Origin: DASVEG01 sp035540495
GTDB taxonomy: Bacteria > Actinomycetota > Acidimicrobiia > Acidimicrobiales > CADCTF01
Direction of reading: 5' to 3'
Length of the DNA: 64,000 nucleotides
NCBI GenBank assembly: GCA_035540495.1
Contig: DATLGL010000035.1
Coordinates: forward strand, 62,001 to 126,000
Position numbers and translations under genes: made by a program. This document shows positions 43,205 through 52,030 of the stretch, piece by piece. The notes beneath the pieces were generated by a model, which was not told the origin of the DNA, searched no databases, and saw only the letters and a list, made by a program, of their open reading frames with translations. Each line of letters begins with the position of its first letter. The stretch's first letter is position 1.

Positions 43205-43672
43205 GCGCTGAAAAGAGCGGGCGCGAGCGCGGGCCTTGAGGGGCTTGGGCACGACCGGGAAGAGCATCCCGTAGGGCTCGCCGCCGAAGAGGTGGTGGAT
43301 GCGGTGGGCGTCCTTGAGGTGCTCGAGGACGGGAAGCTCGGGCAGGCGGCCGATGCGGCCGTGGATGTAGACGTCGTGGACGAAGAGGTACGCCAGCCCG
43401 TAGAGGGTGACGCCGACGCCGGCGACGTAGACGCCGCGCAGCGACGGGAACGACGTTCCCGCGGCCATGGCGAGCACCGTGAGGGCGGCGAACGTCACGG
43501 GGAACAGGTCGTTCTTCTCCCAGCGCGAGGCCTGGCGGGAGTGGTGGGAGCGGTGCCAGCCCATTCCGGGGCCGTGCATCACGAAGCGGTGCGCGAGGTA
43601 GCTCACGGCCTCCATGGCGAGGAAGGCGACGAGGACGACGACGAGGTCGGAACCCGAGAGGGCGAGCGACAT
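43190..43672 (-). CDS. crtZ: Beta-carotene hydroxylase CrtZ
   Basis: CrtZ is a di-iron membrane hydroxylase converting beta-carotene via cryptoxanthin to zeaxanthin. The 160-residue protein has all four His clusters: HRFVMH (28-33), HRSHH (40-44), HDVYIH (99-104) and HRIHH (123-127), with hydrophobic helices between. ATG 43672 shares a base with the crtYd stop (TGATG). It is the last gene of the crtYc-crtYd-crtZ unit and converges on crtB. Confidence 0.93.
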   Translation of the reverse strand: MSLALSGSDLVVVLVAFLAMEAVSYLAHRFVMHGPGMGWHRSHHSRQASRWEKNDLFPVTFAALTVLAMAAGTSFPSLRGVYVAGVGVTLYGLAYLFVHDVYIHGRIGRLPELPVLEHLKDAHRIHHLFGGEPYGMLFPVVPKPLKARARARSFQREASW

Positions 43673-44004
43673 CAGGAGTCCAGGGTACGACTCGTGCTGT
43701 CGCCACGCGTCCCGACGACATCCCACAGCAGCATCGTCAGGGTGATCATGGCGAAGCCGAAGACGTAGTCCTCGACCGGGATGTCCCAGGGGATGCGGAT
43801 GCCGCTGAACTCGTCCGGGTTGTAGATGACGATCGGCGCCGACAGCTTCGTCAGCCAACCGTCGACCCAGATCTGGAAGAAGTAGATGATCGCCATGGCG
43901 ATCCAGTAGTGGCGGGTGCGGAAGAGGCCCGTCCGCAGCCAGAGCAGCTCGATCAGGACGACACCGACGGCTCCGCCCAACGCCCACAGGGTGTACTCAC
44001 CCAC
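43672..44004 (-). CDS. crtYd: Lycopene cyclase subunit, CrtYd-like
   Basis: A 110-residue, three-helix membrane protein of the heterodimeric lycopene cyclase type found in actinobacteria. The family segment IRIPWDIPVEDYVFGFAMITLTMLLWD contains the PxE(D/E) motif near residue 77. Together with CrtYc it converts the ends of lycopene to beta rings. Starts with GTG 8 nt inside the crtYc 3' end. Confidence 0.85.
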   Translation of the reverse strand: MGEYTLWALGGAVGVVLIELLWLRTGLFRTRHYWIAMAIIYFFQIWVDGWLTKLSAPIVIYNPDEFSGIRIPWDIPVEDYVFGFAMITLTMLLWDVVGTRGDSTSRTLDS

Positions 44005-44332
44005 GGCGGCATCCGGGTGTCGAGCCTCGGCCGAGCAGCGAACGCACGGCCTCCAGCGTCAGCAGCGAGCAGATCGGGATCACGACGAAGAACACGAGCT
44101 CCTCGACCGGCAGCGGCCCGAGCGACCACCCCGTCGTGTACCGCTCCGAGTACGTCCAGTGGTCTCGGCCGATGGCGACGACGTCCCACAACGAGAAGAT
44201 CGCGACCACCGGCAACAGCGCGCCCAGCAACCGCCGCGGGCGACGCCACACCCGCGCCCCGAACACCCATTCCAACGGAAGGGTGATCAGGAGGCACAGG
44301 CCCATGAGGATCAGGTACTGGAAGCGGTCCAT
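43997..44332 (-). CDS. crtYc: Lycopene cyclase subunit, CrtYc-like
   Basis: A 111-residue, three-helix membrane protein. CLLITLPLEWVFGARVW near the N-terminus and LGPLPVEELVFFVVIP near residue 70 match the CrtYc half of split lycopene cyclases. ATG 44332 gives the usual family start MDRFQYLILMGLC; a GTG at 44407 would add 25 residues without support. The ribosome site is poor. The divergent region towards dxs (44333-44480) holds the promoter. Confidence 0.82.
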   Translation of the reverse strand: MDRFQYLILMGLCLLITLPLEWVFGARVWRRPRRLLGALLPVVAIFSLWDVVAIGRDHWTYSERYTTGWSLGPLPVEELVFFVVIPICSLLTLEAVRSLLGRGSTPGCRRG

Positions 44333-44462
44333 CGGGTCGACCAGGAAATCTACGGAGGCGACGTCCGGTGCGGACGGCAGCGCCGTAGACGGAGGCCAGG
44401 CCTGCACCGAACCTCCTCCGGATCTTCACCAGCCGGAGTGGGGTAAAGCTGCTCATCGGGGC

Positions 44463-44468
44463 TAGCCT
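44463..44468 (+). promoter_or_regulatory. -10 hexamer TAGCCT before dxs
   Basis: TAGCCT lies 12 nt before ATG 44481. No Shine-Dalgarno is present: the bases before the ATG are pyrimidine-rich (CTCCTCC). A leader of about six nucleotides is predicted. Confidence 0.4.
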
Positions 44469-44480
44469 CGATCTCCTCCA

Positions 44481-46358
44481 ATGCTTCTCGACTCGGTCAA
44501 TTCCCCCGCCGACCTGCGGAAGCTCGACTACGAGCAGCTCGACCAGCTCGCCACCGAGATCCGACAGTTCATCGTCGAGGCGGTCGCTGCGACCAGCGGC
44601 CACCTCGGCTCGAACCTCGGCGCGGTCGAGCTGACCCTCGCGGTCCACCGGGTGTTCGACTCGCCCCGCGACATCGTGCTGTGGGACACCGGCCACCAGG
44701 CCTACGTCCACAAGATCGTCACCGGCCGCAAGGATCGCTTCTCCGAGCTCCGGCAGACCGACGGGCTCTCCGGCTACCCCAGCCGGGCCGAGAGCGAGCA
44801 CGACTGGGTCGAGAACAGCCACGCATCGACGATCCTCAGCTACGCGCACGGCATCGCCACCGCGGTCGAGTCGGCGAAGACCGACCGCAAGGTCGTGGCG
44901 ATCATCGGCGACGGCTCGATGACCGGCGGCATGGCCTTCGAGGGACTGAACAACCTCGGCCACAGCGGCAAGCGCGTCGTCATCATCCTCAACGACAACG
45001 GCCGCTCGTACGCCCCCACGATCTCGAAGCTGAGCGAAAGCGTCACCCGCCTTCGCCTCAACCCGAGCTACGTCAGCCTCAGCAACCGCATCGAGGCGAT
45101 GCTCCGCGATCTCCCCGCAGTGGGCGAGCTCGCGTACTCGGGGCTGCAGGGGATGAAGGCCGCGCTGCGCGAGGTGCTCGAGCCGACGGCGTTCTTCGAG
45201 GCCCTTGGTGTCCGGTACACCGGCCCGATCGACGGTCACGACGTCGAGGGGCTCGAGGCTGCGTTGCGCGACGCCGCCGCCTACGACGGGCCGATCGTCG
45301 TCCACGTCCTCACCCACAAGGGTCGCGGCTACGCGCCGGCCGAGGACGACGACGAGAAGAACCTCCACGACGCTCCCGTGTTCGACCCGCTCGTGGGTCC
45401 GCCGGTCGGGTGGTCGGCGCCGAAGGGCTACACCCAGGCGTTCACCGACTCGCTGTGCGAGCTGGCGGCGAAGCACCCGCAGATCGTGGCCATCACCGCG
45501 GCGATGCCGGGGCCGACCGGGCTCCTCCCGTTCCAGGCGAGGTTCCCCGACCGCTTCTTCGACGTCGGCATCGCCGAGCAGCACGCGATCACGAGCGCAG
45601 CGGGCATGGCCATGGCCGGCCTGCGCCCGGTGGTCGCGGTGTACTCGACGTTCTTCACCCGGGCCTTCGACCAGGCGATGTACGACGTCGGCCTCCACGG
45701 CCAGCCGGTCGTCTTCGCGATGGACCGGGCCGGCATCACCGGTCCCGACGGCGCCTCGCACCACGGCGTGCTCGACCTCGCGCTCTGCCTCAAGATCCCG
45801 GGGATGACGGTCTTCGCGCCGTCATCGGCCCAGGAGCTCAAGGTCCAGCTCGCGACGGCGGTCGATCTCGACGGGCCTGCCTCGATCCGCTACCCCCGCA
45901 CCGCGGCCCGCCACGTCGCCGACGACCAGGTGGGCGAGGGGCTCAAGGCACGCAAGGTGCGCGACGGTGCCGACGTCTGCATCATCGCCGTCGGCAAGAT
46001 GGTCGAAGCCGCCGAGGAAGCCGCACGGCTTCTCGCGGCCGAGGGCATCGACGCCGCCATCTGGGATCCGCGCGTCGTCAAGCCGCTCGACCAGGCGATG
46101 CTCCTCGACGCCGCGAAGCACCAGCTCGTGGTGACCGTGGAGGACGGCACTCGTGTCGGCGGAGCCGGCGCCTACATCGCCGACGCCATCGCCTCGCTCG
46201 ACGAGCACCGGACGCCGCCCCGGGTCGTCATCCTGGGCGTACCGGCTGAGTTCATCCCCTTCGGCGACCCGAACACGATCCTGGCGAACCTGGGCCTCGA
46301 CGCCGACGGCATCGCCAGCGCGGTGCGCAAGGCGGCCGCACCGGTCCGTGCATCCTGA
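44481..46358 (+). CDS. dxs: 1-deoxy-D-xylulose-5-phosphate synthase
   Basis: DXS condenses pyruvate and glyceraldehyde-3-phosphate with thiamine diphosphate, the first step of the MEP isoprenoid pathway. The 625-residue protein has SGHLGSNLGAVELT near residue 40, the ThDP motif GDGSMTGGMAFEGLNNLG near 143, and DVGIAEQHAITSAAGMA near 361 with the catalytic Glu. Its position next to the carotenoid genes suggests that precursor supply and pigment synthesis are linked. The next gene begins 11 nt inside its 3' end. Confidence 0.95.
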   Translation: MLLDSVNSPADLRKLDYEQLDQLATEIRQFIVEAVAATSGHLGSNLGAVELTLAVHRVFDSPRDIVLWDTGHQAYVHKIVTGRKDRFSELRQTDGLSGYPSRAESEHDWVENSHASTILSYAHGIATAVESAKTDRKVVAIIGDGSMTGGMAFEGLNNLGHSGKRVVIILNDNGRSYAPTISKLSESVTRLRLNPSYVSLSNRIEAMLRDLPAVGELAYSGLQGMKAALREVLEPTAFFEALGVRYTGPIDGHDVEGLEAALRDAAAYDGPIVVHVLTHKGRGYAPAEDDDEKNLHDAPVFDPLVGPPVGWSAPKGYTQAFTDSLCELAAKHPQIVAITAAMPGPTGLLPFQARFPDRFFDVGIAEQHAITSAAGMAMAGLRPVVAVYSTFFTRAFDQAMYDVGLHGQPVVFAMDRAGITGPDGASHHGVLDLALCLKIPGMTVFAPSSAQELKVQLATAVDLDGPASIRYPRTAARHVADDQVGEGLKARKVRDGADVCIIAVGKMVEAAEEAARLLAAEGIDAAIWDPRVVKPLDQAMLLDAAKHQLVVTVEDGTRVGGAGAYIADAIASLDEHRTPPRVVILGVPAEFIPFGDPNTILANLGLDADGIASAVRKAAAPVRAS

Positions 46359-47076
46359 CGATCTCCTCGAAGCGCTCCGCCGCGAGTCGGCTGCACTGAG
46401 CGAGACGCTCGACGGCGACCTCGGCATCCCCGTGCCCTCGTGCCCCGACTGGACGCTCGAGACGCTCGTCAACCACATCGGTCGGGTCCACCGCTGGGCG
46501 ACCGCAGCCATCGCGGCCAAGGGCGCAGCGGTGCCGTTCCCCGGGCGTCCGGAGCGCATCGACCGGGCCTGGTTCGACGAGGGAACGACAGCCCTCATCA
46601 GCGCGATCGAAGAGGCCGAAGCGGACGACGAGGCGTGGAACTTCATGGGCGAGCCGCCGCAGGTCCGCTTCTGGATCCGCCGCCAAACCCACGAGACGTC
46701 GATCCACCGCTGGGATGCCGAGAACGCGCGCCACGGGGACGGGTCGGCGCAACCGATCGAGACGGAGCTCGCCCTCGACGGGATCGACGAGCTCCTCGAC
46801 GTCGTGGGTCCGCGCAACTACGGCGGCGACGATCTCGGCGGCACGCTCCACCTGCACGCCACCGACTCGCCGCACGGCGAGTGGCTGATCCGCACCCTCG
46901 ACGGCGAGCTCCTCGTCGGCCACGACCACCAGAAGGGCGACGCTGCGGTGCGCGGCACCGCGAGCGATCTGCTCCTCTGGATCTGGGGCCGCACCCCGCT
47001 CGACGCCGACGGCCTTGAGCTGTTCGGTGATCATGGGGTGGCCGAACGCTTCCGCGAGGTGCTCAAAGCGCCCTGA
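46348..47076 (+). CDS. Maleylpyruvate isomerase-family protein (mycothiol-dependent DinB-like)
   Basis: A 242-residue protein of the MDMPI family. The N-terminal helical part has VPSCPDWTLETLVNHIGRVHRW, a standard signature, and the QTHETSIHRWDAENA segment carries His residues used for metal binding. The C-terminal half (LHLHATDSPHGEWLI to LLWIWGRTPLD) is also typical. Members use mycothiol, consistent with an actinobacterium; the actual substrate is usually unknown. GTG 46348 overlaps dxs by 11 nt. Confidence 0.8.
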   Translation: MHPDDLLEALRRESAALSETLDGDLGIPVPSCPDWTLETLVNHIGRVHRWATAAIAAKGAAVPFPGRPERIDRAWFDEGTTALISAIEEAEADDEAWNFMGEPPQVRFWIRRQTHETSIHRWDAENARHGDGSAQPIETELALDGIDELLDVVGPRNYGGDDLGGTLHLHATDSPHGEWLIRTLDGELLVGHDHQKGDAAVRGTASDLLLWIWGRTPLDADGLELFGDHGVAERFREVLKAP

Positions 47077-47094
47077 GGCGGGTACAGAGCCGCC

Positions 47095-47541
47095 GTGGCC
47101 GAGAACACGACGACGATCGACGCAACACCGGAGCAGATCTTCGAGGTCCTCCTCGACGCGTGGACCTACAAGGACTGGGTCGTCGGCGCGGACGACATCC
47201 GCGACGTCGACCCCGAGTGGCCGGCGGTCGGCGCGCGGTTCCACCACACCGTCGGCGTCGGCCCGGCCAAGACCGACGACAACACCAAGATCGTCGCCCT
47301 CGACCCACCCCGCCGCCTCGTGCTCGAGGCTCGGGCAAGGCCAGCCGGAATCGCGCACGTGGAGTTCCTCGTGGAGCCTTCGACCGAAGGCGGCTCGACG
47401 ATCACCATCGAGGAGCACCCGATCGACGGTCCGGCCACCGCGCTCCCCGATGCGGTGACCGACGTCGGCCTGAAGCTCCGCAACGCGGAGACCCTCCGCC
47501 GGCTCCGCAACGTCGTCGAGGAGCGATTCGCCAACACGTAG
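47095..47541 (+). CDS. SRPBCC-fold (START-like) protein
   Basis: A 148-residue single-domain protein with the polyketide cyclase/dehydrase (SRPBCC) pattern: IDATPEQIFEVLLDAWTYKDWVVGADDI, VGARFHHTVG, RRLVLEARARPAGIAHVEFLVEP and a long C-terminal helix. Such proteins bind hydrophobic ligands; no enzyme activity is implied. GTG start, 18 nt after the previous stop; a near-consensus -10 (TACAGA, 47083) lies 6 nt before it. Confidence 0.8.
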   Translation: MAENTTTIDATPEQIFEVLLDAWTYKDWVVGADDIRDVDPEWPAVGARFHHTVGVGPAKTDDNTKIVALDPPRRLVLEARARPAGIAHVEFLVEPSTEGGSTITIEEHPIDGPATALPDAVTDVGLKLRNAETLRRLRNVVEERFANT

Positions 47542-47545
47542 TAGC

Positions 47546-47551
47546 TAGCGT
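47546..47551 (+). promoter_or_regulatory. -10 hexamer TAGCGT, leaderless-type promoter
   Basis: TAGCGT ends 8 nt before ATG 47560 within an 18-nt intergenic gap. There is no ribosome site, so the oxidoreductase mRNA probably starts at or near its ATG. Confidence 0.45.
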
Positions 47552-47559
47552 CGCCCGCC

Positions 47560-48609
47560 ATGGCGATCAGGGTCGGGTTCCTCGGCGCGGGGCTCATCGC
47601 GACGTTCCACTCGAAGATGCTCCGAGCGTCGGGCGAGGCGTTCGAGCGCACGGGGGTGTACGACCCCGACCGCGCCCGAGCGGAGGCGTTCGTCGAGGCG
47701 GCTCGCGGCGGTGTGGTGTGCGACAGCGAGGACGAGGTGCTCGACTCCTGCGACGCCGTCTACATCTGCACGTGGACGTCGGAGCATCCCCGGCTCGTCA
47801 AAGCCGCGGCCGAACGTGGTCTCGCGATCTTCTGCGAGAAGCCGCTGGCGACGTCGCTCGACGCGGCCCGCGAGATGGCGGACGTGGTCGACGCCGCGGG
47901 CGTGGCGAACCAGGTCGGACTCGTCCTCCGCCGCTCGCCGGCCTTCACCATCTTCCGCGAGATGGTGAACGACCCTGCGAACGGGCGCCTCATGAGCGTC
48001 TTGTTCCGTGACGACCAGTTCATCCCCGTGCGCGGGCACTACGGCTCGACGTGGCGGGGGGAGGTCGACAAGGTCGGTGCCGGGACGCTCCTCGAGCACT
48101 CGATTCACGACATCGACCTCCTCGAGTGGACGTGCGGCCGCATCGCCAGCGTGAGCGCCCGCAGCGCGGAGTTCCATCGCCTCAGCGGGATCGAGGACGT
48201 GATGAACGCGATGCTCGCCTTCGAGAACGGCGCCCTCGGCGTCATGACCAGCGTGTGGCACGACATCGACGCCCGAGGCAGCCTGCGCCTCGTCGAAGCG
48301 TTCTGCGAGCGGGCGTACGTGCGCGTCGAAGAGGACTGGTTCGGACCGGTGTCGTGGACGCTGGCCGACGGTTCCGAGGGGCGCCTCGAGGGGGACGAGC
48401 TCGTCGCGCGAGCGGAGGCGATCCAGGCCCGCACGCTCAACCCCGACGGAGCGTTCCTTCGGGCGATCCTGGAGGGCAAGCCGTGCGATCCGGACTTCCG
48501 CACCGCCGTGAGAGCCCACGAGGTCGCCGACGCGATGTACGCCTCGGCCCGTTCAGGCGGTTTGCCCACCGATGCGGCGGGAGACATCGCCTCCCATGGG
48601 ATTCACTGA
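47560..48609 (+). CDS. Gfo/Idh/MocA-family oxidoreductase
   Basis: A 349-residue NAD(P)-dependent dehydrogenase. The Rossmann motif GFLGAGLIA is at 6-14, the conserved CEKP (92-95) near the end of the nucleotide domain, and LEHSIHDIDLLEW supplies the catalytic His/Asp region of the C-terminal domain. Family members act on sugars, inositols and related compounds; the substrate is not predictable here. The small membrane-protein gene starts 14 nt before its stop. Confidence 0.88.
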   Translation: MAIRVGFLGAGLIATFHSKMLRASGEAFERTGVYDPDRARAEAFVEAARGGVVCDSEDEVLDSCDAVYICTWTSEHPRLVKAAAERGLAIFCEKPLATSLDAAREMADVVDAAGVANQVGLVLRRSPAFTIFREMVNDPANGRLMSVLFRDDQFIPVRGHYGSTWRGEVDKVGAGTLLEHSIHDIDLLEWTCGRIASVSARSAEFHRLSGIEDVMNAMLAFENGALGVMTSVWHDIDARGSLRLVEAFCERAYVRVEEDWFGPVSWTLADGSEGRLEGDELVARAEAIQARTLNPDGAFLRAILEGKPCDPDFRTAVRAHEVADAMYASARSGGLPTDAAGDIASHGIH

Positions 48610-48952
48610 CCGCATCGCCGATCGGATAGCCGGCGACAACGCAACCGGCGCCCCGACGTCGTCGACGCACACGACGACGCACACCGCGACCCGCCCGACC
48701 TATCCCCTCGTCGAGCACCACACCGAGACCCGGCGGTCGACGGCCACCAGCGAGTTCTGGGTGCTCTGCGTCGTCAACACCCTCCTGCTGATCGCGGCCT
48801 ACACCGACGAGGCGTTCAACATCGAACACGCGTGGACGCTGGTCGCCATCGTCTCCGTCGGGTATCTCCTGAGCCGCGGCATCGCCAAGGCCGGGTCCCG
48901 TGAGACCTACGTGCGGTCGACCGATCCCGGTCGCAGCGTCGACGTCCGGTAG
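48596..48952 (+). CDS. Small membrane protein, unknown function
   Basis: A 118-residue protein with a Thr/His-rich soluble N-terminus (about 1-45), two predicted TM helices (EFWVLCVVNTLLLIAAY and WTLVAIVSVGYLLSRGIA) and a short polar tail. ATG 48596 lies within the end of the oxidoreductase gene; a longer frame is possible but adds only residues overlapping that gene. No family is recognised. A strong hairpin terminator follows 11 nt after the stop. Confidence 0.6.
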   Translation: MGFTDRIADRIAGDNATGAPTSSTHTTTHTATRPTYPLVEHHTETRRSTATSEFWVLCVVNTLLLIAAYTDEAFNIEHAWTLVAIVSVGYLLSRGIAKAGSRETYVRSTDPGRSVDVR

Positions 48953-48963
48953 CGCCTTGTAGA

Positions 48964-48996
48964 CCCCGCGGGTGGTCGCTGAACCACCCGTCGGGG
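48964..48996 (+). terminator. Hairpin terminator downstream of the small membrane-protein gene
   Basis: GGGTGGT and ACCACCC form a perfect 7-bp stem around CGCTGA, extended below a small internal loop by CCCCG/CGGGG. It ends the oxidoreductase unit and argues against the longer protease start at 48972, which lies inside the stem. Confidence 0.7.
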
Positions 48997-49037
48997 CCAT
49001 TGTCGTACACGGCCACCAACGGACACCATGGGTTCCC

Positions 49038-50954
49038 GTGCGGAGGAACGCGCTCGCCGTCGTGGTCTCGGCCCTCGTGGCCGGCGTGCTGGCGTTCGCG
49101 AGCCCGGTCGCACCTGCCGCAGGGCTCTCGTCCGGCGCCTTCGTCGACCCGGCGCTGGCCGACGTGCTTGCCGCGGCGTCGCCCACGACGACGGTCGAAG
49201 CCGCCGTCGTCCTCCCGCGCATCGCCACGGCCACCGACCTGACGCTGCTGACGTCGGCCGGGGTGTCGGTGGGGGCGTTCAAGCGCCTGCCGGTCGTCGC
49301 GGTGAAGGGAACACCGAGCCAGCTCCTCGCCCTGCAGACGCTCTCGATCGTGCGCTCGATCTGGTTCAACTCGCCGGTCCAGGAGTCGCTCGACCAGAGC
49401 ACCGCGCAGCTCCAGGCGACGGAGGTGTGGCGTGAGCCCCGACCCGCCGGCGAGCCCGTCGGGTACACCGGGCGCGGCGTGGGCGTCGCGACCATCGACA
49501 GCGGCATCGACGGCCTCCACCCCGGCATCGCGTACCCGTCGATCACCGTCCAGAACGTCAAGCCGGTGGGGTTCAAGGACCTCGTGTGGGGCGCGGCCGT
49601 CGAAGACGTGCCGGCGACCGACCTCCTCTCAGGGCACGGGAGCCACGTCGCCGGGATCATCGCCGGACGCGGAACGGCGGCCGGCCAGTACAAGGGCGTG
49701 GCGCCGGGCGCGCACCTGATCGGGCTCGGCGCGAGCGACGGGCTCGAGATGCTCACCATCCTGCAGAGCTACGACTGGATCCTGCAGAACAAGGACCGCT
49801 ACGCCATCCGGGTCATCAACAACTCGTGGGCGCACTCGGAGCCACAGGTCCCGTACGTCACCGGCAACCCGCTCGACGTCGCCAGCAAGGCCGCGGCCGA
49901 CGCGGGTCTCGTGGTGGTGTTCGCCGCGGGCAACGCCGGCCAGGCAGGCGACGTGTTCAACAACTACGCCCGCAACGACTGGGTCGTGTCCGTCGGCGGC
50001 GTCGACAAGAACGGCCGCCTCGCCAGCTTCTCGAGCCGTGGCAACAGCACCCACCACGCGAACGTGATGGCGCCCGGTCACTTCATCGCCTCGGCACGGG
50101 CGACGATGGGCCCGATCAGCCAGGCGAACGCAACGCCGTTCGATCTCACGAACCCGGCGTCGCCTCGCATGGTGCCCGTCGACCAATGGCCGTACTACAC
50201 GGTGAAGTCCGGGACCTCGATGGCGGCCCCCCACGTGTCGGGAGTCGTCGCGCTGATGCTCGAGGCGAACGCGTCGCTGACGCCGGCACAGGCGCGCAGC
50301 ATCCTGATCTCGACCGCGCGACCGGTGCCCGGCTGCGCGGTCATCGACTGCGGTGCCGGCACGGTGAACGCTCTCGCCGCCGTGCGAGCGGCCAAGGGTC
50401 TCGCGGCGAACGCGGCGCCTGTCGCTTCGCTGTCGGCCACACCTGCGTCGGGTCAGGCGCCGCTGACGGTCAGCCTCGACGCGTCGGCATCCACCGACGC
50501 CGACGGCACCATCGCGCAGTACCGGTGGGACTTCGACGGCGACAGCCACGTCGACGCGGTGACGACGTCGCCGACCGTCACCCGCGTCTACGACGCCGGT
50601 GTGCACCGTCCCCGGATCACCGTCGTCGACGACCGCGGCCTCGCGTCGGCTTCCGCCGGCGATGTCGAGATCCGGGTGTCGAACCCGCCGCATGCGTCGG
50701 CGTTCGCGCCGGCCAGGGCGAAGAGCGGTGCCGCCGTCACCTTCGACGCGTCGGCGTCCACCGATCCCGACGGCGACATCGTCGCCTACGAGTGGAACTT
50801 CGGCGACGGATCTCCCGTCGTCACCACGTCCACCCCCACGATCACCCACACGTACTCCGTGAACCGGGCGACGGTGTTCGGGTGGGCGGTGCGGGTCGTC
50901 GACGCGGCCGGCGTCGCCGATGCCGCCGGCGGCTCGATCCGGATCACGCCGTAG
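49038..50954 (+). CDS. Secreted S8 (subtilisin-family) serine protease with two PKD domains
   Basis: The 638-residue protein has a signal peptide (VRRNALAVVVSALVAGVLAF...), a propeptide-like region, an S8 catalytic domain with Asp154 (ATIDSGIDG), His203 (GHGSHVAG) and Ser394 (GTSMAAPH), and two C-terminal PKD domains (about 460-545 and 550-637; YRWDFDGD and YEWNFGDGSP). No cell-wall anchor is seen, so it should be released or loosely held by the PKD repeats. GTG 49038 is chosen since upstream sequence is the preceding terminator. A second hairpin follows the stop. Confidence 0.88.
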   Translation: MRRNALAVVVSALVAGVLAFASPVAPAAGLSSGAFVDPALADVLAAASPTTTVEAAVVLPRIATATDLTLLTSAGVSVGAFKRLPVVAVKGTPSQLLALQTLSIVRSIWFNSPVQESLDQSTAQLQATEVWREPRPAGEPVGYTGRGVGVATIDSGIDGLHPGIAYPSITVQNVKPVGFKDLVWGAAVEDVPATDLLSGHGSHVAGIIAGRGTAAGQYKGVAPGAHLIGLGASDGLEMLTILQSYDWILQNKDRYAIRVINNSWAHSEPQVPYVTGNPLDVASKAAADAGLVVVFAAGNAGQAGDVFNNYARNDWVVSVGGVDKNGRLASFSSRGNSTHHANVMAPGHFIASARATMGPISQANATPFDLTNPASPRMVPVDQWPYYTVKSGTSMAAPHVSGVVALMLEANASLTPAQARSILISTARPVPGCAVIDCGAGTVNALAAVRAAKGLAANAAPVASLSATPASGQAPLTVSLDASASTDADGTIAQYRWDFDGDSHVDAVTTSPTVTRVYDAGVHRPRITVVDDRGLASASAGDVEIRVSNPPHASAFAPARAKSGAAVTFDASASTDPDGDIVAYEWNFGDGSPVVTTSTPTITHTYSVNRATVFGWAVRVVDAAGVADAAGGSIRITP

Positions 50955-50972
50955 ACCCCCCAATACGGCGGA

Positions 50973-51022
50973 CGCTTTCCGTCACCCGAACGCCGCCTCG
51001 TGGCGCCGGGTGACGGAAGGCG
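50973..51022. terminator. Bidirectional terminator between the S8 protease and the potassium channel genes
   Basis: Two 16-nt arms (50973-50988 and 51007-51022, CGCTTTCCGTCACCCG against CGGGTGACGGAAGGCG) pair with one G-T, enclosing a loop that has its own CGCC/GGCG stem. It lies between the convergent stops at 50954 and 51029. Confidence 0.8.
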
Positions 51023-51028
51023 AACTCC

Positions 51029-52021
51029 TCAGATCACCGCCAGAAGTCCCCGCAGCGCGTCGAGCTGGGGGCTCGTGCCGATGGCGATGAGGACGTCGCC
51101 GGGGTCGACGGTCATCTCCGGCGCCGGGTTCGTTCGGAAGCGTCCGTCGCCGCTTCGCATCGCAAGGACGAGAGCTCCGGTGCGGTCGCGGATCTGGGTG
51201 TCGCGCAACGTCTGGCCCGCGAGCGGCGACTCGGCCGGCACCTCGATCTCCTGGAGGCGGAACTCCATCGAACGGTCGTGCATGACGACGTCGAGGAACT
51301 CCGACACGTGGGGCTGCATCACGAACGCCGCCATCCGCTGGCCGCCGATCTCCTGCGGGTTCACGACGCGATCGGCGCCACCGCGTCGCAGCTTCTCCTC
51401 AGCGGAGACGGTGCGGACGCGAGCGACGATGAAGAGGTCGGGGCGCAGGGCACGACCGGCGACGACGACGAACAGGTTGCCGGCGTCGGTGTCGAGCGCG
51501 GCGACGAGCGCCCTCGCTCGATCGATGCCCGCCCGCCGCAAGACGTCGTCTTCGGTCGCGTCGCCTTCGACGGCCGGGAACGGCGTGTCGCGGACCCGTT
51601 CGAGGTCCTGCTCGATGACCACCACGTGCTCGCCTTCGTCGGCGAGGTGCTCGGCAAGCGAGCGCCCGACACGGCCCCACCCGCAGATGATCACGTGGTT
51701 CGACAACGCGGCGATGTCGCGCTCCATGCGGCGCCTCCCGAGCAGGTCACGGAGGTCGCCTTCGACGAGCGCCTCCAGAAGCGTGGTGAGCGTGTAGAGG
51801 ACGACGCCGACGCCCACGAAGATGAGGCAGATCGTGTAGATCCGCTTGGCCGTGCCGAAGTCACCGCCGACCTCCTTGAAGCCGACCGTGGTCACCGTCG
51901 TGACGGTCTGGTAGATGGCGTCGATGAGTGTCAGGCCGAGCGCGACGTAGCCGGCGGTGCCGATGATCAGCACGCACGCAACGAGGGTGAGGCCCAGACG
52001 TACTCTGCGCCACGGATCCAC
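51029..52021 (-). CDS. RCK-domain potassium channel with variant selectivity filter
   Basis: A 330-residue two-TM ion channel subunit: TM1 (about 10-30), pore helix and filter TTVTTVGFKEVGG (filter TVGFK at 45-49), TM2 (about 61-84), then an RCK N-domain with the Rossmann GWGRVGRSLAEHL (114-126) and an RCK C-domain (from about 235). The filter differs from the classical TVGYG: Phe replaces Tyr and Lys replaces the second Gly, so ion selectivity cannot be assumed. GTG 52021 follows a TACCAT -10 hexamer; longer frames invade the divergent marR-like gene. Confidence 0.85.
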   Translation of the reverse strand: MDPWRRVRLGLTLVACVLIIGTAGYVALGLTLIDAIYQTVTTVTTVGFKEVGGDFGTAKRIYTICLIFVGVGVVLYTLTTLLEALVEGDLRDLLGRRRMERDIAALSNHVIICGWGRVGRSLAEHLADEGEHVVVIEQDLERVRDTPFPAVEGDATEDDVLRRAGIDRARALVAALDTDAGNLFVVVAGRALRPDLFIVARVRTVSAEEKLRRGGADRVVNPQEIGGQRMAAFVMQPHVSEFLDVVMHDRSMEFRLQEIEVPAESPLAGQTLRDTQIRDRTGALVLAMRSGDGRFRTNPAPEMTVDPGDVLIAIGTSPQLDALRGLLAVI

Positions 52022-52030
52022 GACCGGCGC

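Noticed and set aside
48972..49037. Longer N-terminus of the S8 protease
   Set aside because: The GTG at 48972 lies inside the stem of the preceding terminator, and the added residues would bury the signal peptide.
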